In this document: positions 30,966 through 37,313 of the stretch, one piece after another
Layout of the letters: every line of letters starts with the position of its first letter
Numbering within the stretch: the first letter of the stretch is position 1
Virus record (IMG/VR): IMGVR_UViG_3300023242_000756
Span: 1-37,313 of that record
Strand: one strand, 5' to 3'
Source of the DNA: a virus
Length of the DNA: 37,313 nt
Made by a program: the position numbers and the translations under genes
Notes under the pieces: generated by a model
Database searches by the model: none
What the model was told of the DNA's origin: nothing
Seen by the model: only the letters and a program-made list of their open reading frames with translations

Positions 30966-32783
30966 ATGACAGGACTCAGAGGGGTCCAATTTGAGCTAGT
31001 GGACAGTTTAGATCAAGCTAATCGCTTTCTATCCTGGCTAGGTCAAAAACGACCTTACGACGCTATTTCAATAGATACCGAAACTGGTGAACTACCAGGT
31101 AGGGATCGAAACGATGCACTATCTCCCTGGAAGGGTAGATTACGGCTTGTTCAGGTGGGCGATTCAGATATTGGTTGGTCAATACCCTGGGATGAGTGGC
31201 GTGGCGCTTTCTATCAGGGAATGGCCAGATACGAAGGCCTAATAGTCTGTCACAATGTTGCTTTTGAAGCAAAATTCTTTGAACTTCACTCTAAGTGGAA
31301 GATTCCATGGCATCGGGCCCACGACACCATGATTATGGCTCAATTGTTGGACCCTCTGGGCTCCGGTGCACTAAAAACCTTAACCGCTCGATACATTGAT
31401 CCTTTTGCCGCTTACTTGCAAGATGAGCTTGCTGCCGGATTAGCCAAAAACGGCTGGACCTGGGGAACTGTTCCTATAGAATACGAGCCATATTGGGCTT
31501 ATGGAGCAATGGACCCTATCCTGACTATGAGATTGTTCGCAGAGTTCTGGCCGCAGGTGAAGCCTGGAACTGCTTTTCACTATGCCTACGAATTAGAGAT
31601 GAATACAAGACGAATAGTTACCACTATGGAGCTCAACGGCGCCAGGGTTGATCTTGACTATTCTCAGAAGAAATATGATGAACTTGTCACGTATACGGAA
31701 ACAGTGAAGGACTGGGTTAAGGACACTTATGGCTCCTCTGTCACTAGCAATGCTCAGATGGCACGGCTGTTTCAGGATCGAATGGGTGCAGAGATTAATG
31801 AAAGAACCCCTAGCGGTCAAGCTTCTTTATCTAAAGATCAACTTAAGTATTTTACTATAAATGGAACTGATGAAGTTAAGAACCTTGCTGATGTTATGTT
31901 AAAACAGCGAAAAGCTGACAAAATTGCTGGTACCTACTTCTTAAACTTTATAAACGACAATGTAGACGGCTTTGTTCACCCGTCTATTAAGACAATGGGC
32001 GCCCGTACTGGTCGAATGTCTATCAATAATCCGGCCCTTCAGACTTTGCCCAAGGGTGATGACGTTGTTCGGCGTGCATTCTTACCCAAAGATGACGACC
32101 ACGTAATTATAACTTCGGACCTTGACCAAGTCGAGTTTCGTATGTTTGCATCTCTTTCTGAGGATGAAAATCTTATTAACCTCTTCAAAACCGCCGATGC
32201 TACGGGATCTGATCCGTTTACTGAGATTGGTCGAGAGATTTACCAAGACCCATCTATGCAAAAATCTGACAAGCGACGCAATCTAATTAAGGGTGTTATT
32301 TATGGGCGTCTATACGGTGCCGGAATATCTAAACAAGCTCTAACCGCAGGCGTGCCAGAAGAGCAAATGCGAACTGTCTCTAACGCTTTTGATAGACGCT
32401 TTCCGGGCATGACCCTATTTCAGAAAAAAGTTGAAGCTGTCGGACTGCGGCGACTACATTCCGAAGGTCAGGGTTACGCAAAAACTTGGACTGGTAGACG
32501 ACTACCCTGCGACGAGGACCGAGTGTATACGCTTGTGAATTACATGATACAAGGCGGCGCAGCAGAAGTCTTTAAGTCTAACCTTGTAAAGTTGGACGCA
32601 GCGGATCTAACTCATCTACTTATTGTTCCCGTACACGATGAAATAGTGCTGAACGCGCCTCGCGCTGACGCAGAAGAAATTAAAAGAATAGTTAAAGAAT
32701 GCATGACTACAACAGAAGGATGGGAAGTGCAGCTCACGGCTGATGCTGACGGTCCACTAGAGCACTGGGGAGCAAAATACTAA
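30966..32783 (+). CDS. Family A DNA polymerase (Pol I-like) with 3'-5' exonuclease
   Basis: This is the replicative phage polymerase, 605 residues, without a 5' nuclease domain. Exonuclease motifs: DTETGE (D37, E39), HNVAFEAKF with Glu at the usual Asp of Exo II, and YGAMD for Exo III. Polymerase motif A is SDLDQVEFRM (D385), motif B is RRNLIKGVIYGRLYG (K442, Y446) and motif C is VHDEIVL (H557, D558, E559), so it should be catalytically active. Y446 stands at the position of Phe762 of E. coli Pol I. Its stop overlaps the start of the resolvase gene as TAATG. It is the first replication gene after the tail genes. Confidence 0.95.
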   Translation: MTGLRGVQFELVDSLDQANRFLSWLGQKRPYDAISIDTETGELPGRDRNDALSPWKGRLRLVQVGDSDIGWSIPWDEWRGAFYQGMARYEGLIVCHNVAFEAKFFELHSKWKIPWHRAHDTMIMAQLLDPLGSGALKTLTARYIDPFAAYLQDELAAGLAKNGWTWGTVPIEYEPYWAYGAMDPILTMRLFAEFWPQVKPGTAFHYAYELEMNTRRIVTTMELNGARVDLDYSQKKYDELVTYTETVKDWVKDTYGSSVTSNAQMARLFQDRMGAEINERTPSGQASLSKDQLKYFTINGTDEVKNLADVMLKQRKADKIAGTYFLNFINDNVDGFVHPSIKTMGARTGRMSINNPALQTLPKGDDVVRRAFLPKDDDHVIITSDLDQVEFRMFASLSEDENLINLFKTADATGSDPFTEIGREIYQDPSMQKSDKRRNLIKGVIYGRLYGAGISKQALTAGVPEEQMRTVSNAFDRRFPGMTLFQKKVEAVGLRRLHSEGQGYAKTWTGRRLPCDEDRVYTLVNYMIQGGAAEVFKSNLVKLDAADLTHLLIVPVHDEIVLNAPRADAEEIKRIVKECMTTTEGWEVQLTADADGPLEHWGAKY

Positions 32784-33241
32784 TGATTAGACACGTTCTA
32801 GCAGTTGATCCAGGTAAAGCTACTGGTATAGCCCTATTTAGCCACCAGACGGGCGGTGAGCCGGTTTTAGAGTGGTCTATTGAAGTACAACAGGAAGACT
32901 ACGCCAAGCCGCTACGTGACGCTTTACTTGATCACCCTGCTGCAGAGGTTGTTTGCGAGAGGTTTACGATAAACGCTCAAACTGTCAGAAACTCTCAAGC
33001 GCCCTACTCCCTAGAGCAAATAGGCATACTCAGACAATGCCTACTTGACTCTGGTAGGGCTGCTGATGACATCTACTTTCAATCGCCTGCGGATGCAAAA
33101 GCAATGTTTGACAATAAAAACCTTAAAAAGTTAGAATACTGGCATAGGGGTGGTGAAGGTCACGCACTTGATGCAATTAGACATGGCCTACTAAGATTGG
33201 TCAAAACTGGATGGAAACCAATAAGATTATTAGAAGAATAA
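32783..33241 (+). CDS. RuvC-like Holliday junction resolvase
   Basis: The protein has 152 residues, translationally coupled to the polymerase. The RNase H-fold active site is visible: D9 in LAVDPGKATG, E59 in VVCERF and the C-terminal pair H127/D130 in GHALDAIRHG. This small form is common in actinophages, where it resolves branched replication or recombination intermediates before packaging. The length is slightly short of cellular RuvC (about 170), typical for phage versions. A promoter-like gap follows, ending this transcription segment. Confidence 0.85.
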   Translation: MIRHVLAVDPGKATGIALFSHQTGGEPVLEWSIEVQQEDYAKPLRDALLDHPAAEVVCERFTINAQTVRNSQAPYSLEQIGILRQCLLDSGRAADDIYFQSPADAKAMFDNKNLKKLEYWHRGGEGHALDAIRHGLLRLVKTGWKPIRLLEE

Positions 33242-33262
33242 TTTGTTTATCAAGAAAATAAG

Positions 33263-33290
33263 TTACAAAGTTGTTTTTTTCTGATAATAT
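33263..33290 (+). promoter_or_regulatory. Putative promoter before the SNF2 helicase gene
   Basis: The 85-base gap 33242-33326 is AT-rich. TTACAA (33263-33268) and TAATAT (33285-33290) are separated by 16 bases, and TG at 33282-33283 gives an extended -10 (TGATAATAT). This is the most complete sigma-70-like promoter in the window and would start the recombination block. Confidence 0.5.
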
Positions 33291-33326
33291 AAGTAGTATA
33301 TACACACAAGAAAGAACGGAAATAAG

Positions 33327-35153
33327 ATGACTATAAGTGTAGAGCTGAACACAGAGCTAACGCACATCAACATCTTTGCTGAATATCGATATAAAGAGAT
33401 TTGCAAAGCCCTGCCCGGTGCCAGCTGGGATGTCAAGCTAAAGATTTGGAGAATCCCCGTGTCCTGGGGTGGGTGTCTTGCTCTTAGGTCTACTTTTAAG
33501 CATGACCTCGAGATAGGGCCTCTTTTAGGAGGCTGGGCTAAGAATGAGCTTGAGCAGAGGATTGCACCAACAAATAGTCTTAGAGAACTTGAGTCTTACG
33601 ACGATTCAGATAACGAAGACTTGTTTCCACATCAGAAGGCTGGAGTAGCATTTCTTGCAAGTGCGAGACAAGCGCTTCTGGCCGACGAGCCGGGTCTTGG
33701 TAAGACTGCTCAAGCAATTAGAGCTCTAAAGAAACTAAGTGAGCAAGGCGAAGAAGTTTTTCCAATATTAATAGTGTGCCCAAATACACTAAAGAGTAAC
33801 TGGAAGCGAGAGTTTGAGCGTTGGTGGCCTGAGATGGCTGTAACGATAATAAAAGGACCTGCTAGCAAGCGTAGAGGATTATTTGACGAGCCCAGTCAAG
33901 TTTTTGTTATAAACTGGGAGTCTTTGCGCTCCCACTCACGGCTTCTGGGTTACGGATCGATTGCGTTGGCACGATGCCAAGACTGCGGTGGGCACGATTC
34001 GAAAATCTCTGAGGCACGTTGCGAAGTACACAAACGTGAATTAAATGGTATGAATTTTAAGGCAATAGTTGCCGACGAGATTCACCGCTCTAAAGATCCT
34101 AAGTCAAAGCAGACTAGAGCTCTTTGGGCTGCCAGTGGTGACGCGGAAATACGTTTTGCACTAACTGGAACACCAATTGCAAAAGATGTAGTAGACCTCT
34201 GGCCAATCTTGCACTGGTTAAAGCCCAGTGAGTGGCCTAGTAAGACTAAGTGGATTGATCGCTTTGTAAACACGATGCTAAATGCTTTCGGCGGGATGAT
34301 GGTCTTGGGGCTTAAGCCAGAGAAAGAAGAGGAGTTTTATGCAAGCATAAACCCTCGAATGAGAAGAATGCTGAAAACTATAGTTCTTCCCTGGCTCCCG
34401 GCTGTGCTTAGAGATCGCCGTGATGTCGAGATGAATGCTAAACAGCTGAAGGCTTATAGGCAAATGTCCGAAAACATGATTGCAATGATTGATAAAGATG
34501 GTTCTATTGACTCTAGTACTGGCGACGTTATTGTCGCGCCTGATCCGCTCGTACAGACAATAAGATTACTGCAGTTTGCAAGCGCGTATGCAAGTGTCAC
34601 AGTCGATGAGTCTGGCAAGGAGAAGGTTCTGCTCTCCGACCCATCCTGCAAGGTAGACGCATTAATGGATGATATTAGCAATAAGGACTTTGGCGAAGAT
34701 TCTGTTGCTGTATGTGCAGTTTCTAGGCAACTTATCGAAATCCTTAGTGCGCGTATGCAGAAGGAAGGGATAAGGCACGGATTAATTACTGGTGCTCAGT
34801 CACAAGAGGAGCGCCAGCAAGCTGTTGACGATTTTCAGGCTGGTAAGACAAAATGGATCCTGTTCACTGCGCAAGCTGGTGGTGTTGGAATTACCTTGAC
34901 AGCAGCAAGAAGACTTGTTATGCTTCAGAGACCGTGGTCACTTGTTGACTATAAACAAGCGCTAGATCGTGTTCACAGGATTGGGTCAGAAATCCATGAC
35001 TCTGTTTTGATAACAGATTATGTCACAGAAGGCTCTATTGAAGAGAGAGTTATAGATGCTCTTGACGTAAAGGCCGAGAACTTTGAAGAAATTGTAAAGG
35101 ATAAGGAGCAACTGAAGAGAATGCTACTTGAAGGAATTGAGAACACTAAATGA
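33327..35153 (+). CDS. SNF2-family DNA helicase/translocase with HARP-like N terminus
   Basis: The protein has 608 residues. Residues about 10-60 (ICKALPGASWDVKLKIWRIP) resemble the HARP domain of SMARCAL1-type annealing helicases. The ATPase core follows: FPHQKAGVAFL (Q-like motif), Walker A DEPGLGKT (121-127 core), DEIH at 250-253, TGTP at 280-283, and in the second RecA lobe AQAGGVGITLTAA and QALDRVHRIGS (Q544, R548, R551). Cysteines at about 217-232 (CQDCGGH ... CEVH) may form a zinc knob inserted between motifs Ia and II. SMARCAL1-like proteins re-anneal or remodel branched DNA; a role in replication-fork or recombination handling is inferred. Its stop overlaps the next gene as ATGA. Confidence 0.92.
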   Translation: MTISVELNTELTHINIFAEYRYKEICKALPGASWDVKLKIWRIPVSWGGCLALRSTFKHDLEIGPLLGGWAKNELEQRIAPTNSLRELESYDDSDNEDLFPHQKAGVAFLASARQALLADEPGLGKTAQAIRALKKLSEQGEEVFPILIVCPNTLKSNWKREFERWWPEMAVTIIKGPASKRRGLFDEPSQVFVINWESLRSHSRLLGYGSIALARCQDCGGHDSKISEARCEVHKRELNGMNFKAIVADEIHRSKDPKSKQTRALWAASGDAEIRFALTGTPIAKDVVDLWPILHWLKPSEWPSKTKWIDRFVNTMLNAFGGMMVLGLKPEKEEEFYASINPRMRRMLKTIVLPWLPAVLRDRRDVEMNAKQLKAYRQMSENMIAMIDKDGSIDSSTGDVIVAPDPLVQTIRLLQFASAYASVTVDESGKEKVLLSDPSCKVDALMDDISNKDFGEDSVAVCAVSRQLIEILSARMQKEGIRHGLITGAQSQEERQQAVDDFQAGKTKWILFTAQAGGVGITLTAARRLVMLQRPWSLVDYKQALDRVHRIGSEIHDSVLITDYVTEGSIEERVIDALDVKAENFEEIVKDKEQLKRMLLEGIENTK

Positions 35154-36079
35154 CAAATGAGCCAATTAGAATATCTAACTCAGAGATTCAAACATTTAAG
35201 GATTGCCGCAGACGTTGGTGGTTGACTTATTACCGTCGCCTAAAACCAAAGATGCAAGATTTTACTGGAGCTCTGGCTCTTGGGTCTCGTATCCACGAGG
35301 CTCTAGATCGACACTACTCAACTGGACAAGACCTTTTAGAGGCGCACAGTGATTTGGTGCGTGTTGACATGGAAACTCTCACAAAAGACTATAGAGATAC
35401 CTCGAAACTAGAAAGCGAAGCTGAATTAGGTCGCATCATGCTTGAGGGGTACCTCGAGTGGGTTGAGCAAGAAGGTATTGACGCAGAACTCGAAATGATT
35501 TCCACAGAAGAGATCCTCGAGCGTCCGATGCTTGACGGTAAAGTCATCCTTCAGGGCAAGATTGACATGCGTGTACGTCGAAAGCTTGACGGTGCTCGCA
35601 TGATTCGTGACTTTAAGACCGTAGGTGGCTCTTTTGCTGATTTCGGTTCCATGGCACACATGAACGAACAAGTCAAGACTTACATGCTTTTAGATGAAGC
35701 TCAGGAAGTAGAAGGCGAGCGTACAGATGGAGCAATCTTTACGATGCTACGTAAAGTTAAGCGTGGCGCATATGCCAAGGCCCCTTTCTACGATCAAATT
35801 GAGGTTCGACACAATAGGTTTACACTCCGTGCTTTTCTAGATCAACTAGAAGGCACACTAACCGACATGCTGGACGTGCGTGAAGCACTGGATGCTGGCG
35901 GTAGTCACTATAGAAATGCATATCCTACACCCACTAAGGATTGCAAGTGGAAGTGTCAATTCTTCGCTACTTGTCCGCTCTTTGATGACGGCTCTGCCGC
36001 AGAGGCGGCACTTAGCGATGCGTTTGCGGTCTCCGACCCTTACGGTTACTACAACAACGAGAAAAAAGGAAATGAGTAA
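35150..36079 (+). CDS. Cas4/RecB-like PD-(D/E)XK nuclease with iron-sulfur cysteines
   Basis: The protein has 309 residues. N-terminal SNSEIQTFKDCRRRW supplies C19; GSRIHEALDRHY gives the conserved His (H49). The catalytic core is LQGKIDMRV (D139) and MIRDFKT (D154, K156), followed by the QVKTY helix motif (Q174, Y178). C265, C269 and C275 in DCKWKCQFFATC complete a likely 4Fe-4S cluster with C19, as in Cas4, AddB and related phage exonucleases. With the SNF2 helicase just upstream and the Sak4-like ATPase just downstream (TAATG overlap), it probably supplies 5' or 3' resection for recombination. The spacing CxxxC differs from the common CxxC. Confidence 0.9.
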   Translation: MTNEPIRISNSEIQTFKDCRRRWWLTYYRRLKPKMQDFTGALALGSRIHEALDRHYSTGQDLLEAHSDLVRVDMETLTKDYRDTSKLESEAELGRIMLEGYLEWVEQEGIDAELEMISTEEILERPMLDGKVILQGKIDMRVRRKLDGARMIRDFKTVGGSFADFGSMAHMNEQVKTYMLLDEAQEVEGERTDGAIFTMLRKVKRGAYAKAPFYDQIEVRHNRFTLRAFLDQLEGTLTDMLDVREALDAGGSHYRNAYPTPTKDCKWKCQFFATCPLFDDGSAAEAALSDAFAVSDPYGYYNNEKKGNE

Positions 36080-36858
36080 TGTCTAACGACGTACAGCGCT
36101 CCCTGACTTTAATGGTCTATGGAGAATCAAAGGTTGGTAAATCAACCTTTGCGGTAACGTCCCCCTATCCTCGGCTCATGTTGGACGTTGAGGGTGGACA
36201 TCGATTCCTCCCAATTACTGCCAAATATTGGGATCCGATGAAGGAGGAGCCACCAATAGCCGACGGAACTTGGGACACTGTAGTGGTCCAGGTCCGCGAA
36301 TACGAAACTGTCATGAAGGCATTTCAATGGCTTCAGAGCGGTAAGCACCAGTTCAAGTCCCTAATCATTGACTCCATCTCGGAGTTGCAGGTTAAGTGCA
36401 TGGACAACATCGCTGGCACAGAGCAAATGAAGATGCAACAGTGGGGCGAGCTACTTCGTCACATGGGTGCACTACTTCGTGACCTTCGTGACCTCACGAT
36501 GCACCCAACACAACCTCTCGAGGCCGTGATACTAACAGCTATGGCACGAAAAGGTCAGGATGGTGTATATCGTCCCTACCTCCAAGGTCAGCTTGCAGTT
36601 CAGGCTCCATACTTCTATGATGTACTTGGAGCCATAACAGTTGAAGAGATCCCTAATCCGGACCCTCTACAGCTACCATATAAAGTCCGCAGGATGTATG
36701 TTGAGCGAACAAGTCAGTACGAAGCTGGCGAGCGAGTTCAGGGTCGCCTGGGAAAAATAGTTGAGCAAGGCGATCTCGGTGTAGAGCGTCTTCTCGACAT
36801 GGTCTTCGGAGAAAAGAAGACCGAATCCACTAGTAAAAATAAGTCAGGAGATAAGTAA
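36079..36858 (+). CDS. Sak4-like RecA-fold ATPase (AAA_24), probable ssDNA annealing/recombination protein
   Basis: The protein has 259 residues. Walker A GESKVGKST (15-23) and Walker B FKSLIIDSIS (D98) with LMLDVEGG between them are typical of the AAA_24/Sak4 family, short RecA-like recombinases of phages. EAVILTAMARKGQDGVYRPY (about 147-166) fits the sensor region. The C terminus is charged and probably disordered. It is coupled to the nuclease gene upstream and overlaps the next gene by one base. Sak4 proteins depend on a phage single-strand binding protein, which matches the partial gene that follows. Confidence 0.85.
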   Translation: MSNDVQRSLTLMVYGESKVGKSTFAVTSPYPRLMLDVEGGHRFLPITAKYWDPMKEEPPIADGTWDTVVVQVREYETVMKAFQWLQSGKHQFKSLIIDSISELQVKCMDNIAGTEQMKMQQWGELLRHMGALLRDLRDLTMHPTQPLEAVILTAMARKGQDGVYRPYLQGQLAVQAPYFYDVLGAITVEEIPNPDPLQLPYKVRRMYVERTSQYEAGERVQGRLGKIVEQGDLGVERLLDMVFGEKKTESTSKNKSGDK

Positions 36859-37313
36859 TGAGTTCACTAAATTGGGACAGCATAATTGCCGAAGCAGGAG
36901 AAACTACTAATTCTTACGAGCCCCTACCAAAAGGTGAGTACGAACTGAAGGTAATTGATGCCAAGGCAACAATGGCTCAGACTGGTAAGACCATGTTTAA
37001 GCTAACCACAGAGGTACAGGGTGGTCCGCACGCTAATCGTCGCGTATGGGACAATCTTGTAATCTCACCTGAAAACCCTAAGGCGCTCAACATGTTCTTC
37101 ATGAAGATCGGTATCCTTGGGCTAAATCGGGAATACTTCAAGTCAAATCCTAGTAATGCTCAGATTGAGGCAGCACTGATGAACCGCACTTTCCGTGGCT
37201 CCATCGGTACCCGCACCTATCAGGGTAACATCAGTAATGAAATCTCCCAGTACCACAAGGGTGATAGCTCTACTGCAACTGAAGCCCCCCAGGCAGTGGC
37301 AGTTTCAGCCGCG
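36858..37313 (+). CDS. DUF669-like putative single-strand DNA-binding protein, 3' partial
   Basis: The ORF begins at ATG 36858 (overlapping the previous stop as TAATG, with AGGAG at 36846-36850) and stays open to the last base, giving at least 152 residues. NSYEPLPKGEYELKVIDAKA, KTMFKLTTEV and RRVWDNLVISPENPKALNMF are the pattern of DUF669-type phage proteins, beta-rich and linked to ssDNA binding. GTRTYQGNISNEISQY closes the OB-like part, and a disordered Ala/Ser/Glu-rich tail begins near residue 135. The neighbour is a Sak4-like recombinase, the usual partner. Only the end is missing. Confidence 0.8.
   Translation, partial: MSSLNWDSIIAEAGETTNSYEPLPKGEYELKVIDAKATMAQTGKTMFKLTTEVQGGPHANRRVWDNLVISPENPKALNMFFMKIGILGLNREYFKSNPSNAQIEAALMNRTFRGSIGTRTYQGNISNEISQYHKGDSSTATEAPQAVAVSAA

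Overview
The window is a contiguous piece of a tailed, long-tailed (siphovirus-type) double-stranded DNA phage genome. Every gene I can support lies on the + strand, tightly packed, often with ATGA or TAATG overlaps, and no non-coding gap exceeds about 120 bases. The virion proteins look like those of actinobacteriophages: a DUF1360-like protein beside the terminase, a multidomain prohead-protease polyprotein, and a capsid protein with a long N-terminal scaffold-like region. Base composition by eye is near 45-47 percent G+C. That would fit a low-GC actinobacterial host, for example a freshwater lineage, but the host is inference. I see no tRNA, integrase, repressor, lysis gene or CRISPR array.

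Layout: 1-3354 packaging and portal (terminase large subunit cut by the window start, two small proteins, portal). 3356-4543 a Dps/ferritin-like protein and a small head-associated protein. 4599-9481 two very long head-associated ORFs in different frames that appear to be joined by -1 ribosomal frameshifting. 9478-14490 two small proteins and a 1454-residue polyprotein containing the prohead protease. 14607-18762 major capsid protein, a second capsid-like protein and the probable major tail protein, two of these followed by strong hairpin terminators. 18848-21150 head-tail connector and completion proteins. 21223-30466 tail assembly chaperones (with the usual -1 frameshift), tape measure, distal tail, tail tip and a tail fibre with a self-cleaving S74 chaperone. 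30473-37313 an early or middle module: family A DNA polymerase, RuvC-like resolvase, SNF2 helicase, Cas4/RecB-like nuclease, Sak4-like RecA-fold ATPase and a DUF669-like putative ssDNA-binding protein cut by the window end.

The most interesting signal is at 7475-7504. A perfect slippery heptamer (A AAA AAA) sits one codon before the stop of the 962-residue ORF and is followed, after 5 bases, by a GC-only hairpin. The -1 frame beyond it is open, encodes a Gly/Pro/Asp/Ser-rich linker, and runs into a GNAT-like domain and a C-terminal HEXXH metallopeptidase domain. The predicted minor product is a 1627-residue fusion. I read this as a possible way to load a few copies of an enzymatic effector into the head. 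Other notable items are the Dps-like ferritin in the head operon, a Tyr at the 762 position of the Pol I-like polymerase, and an 11-base promoter-like motif repeated exactly in two intergenic gaps.
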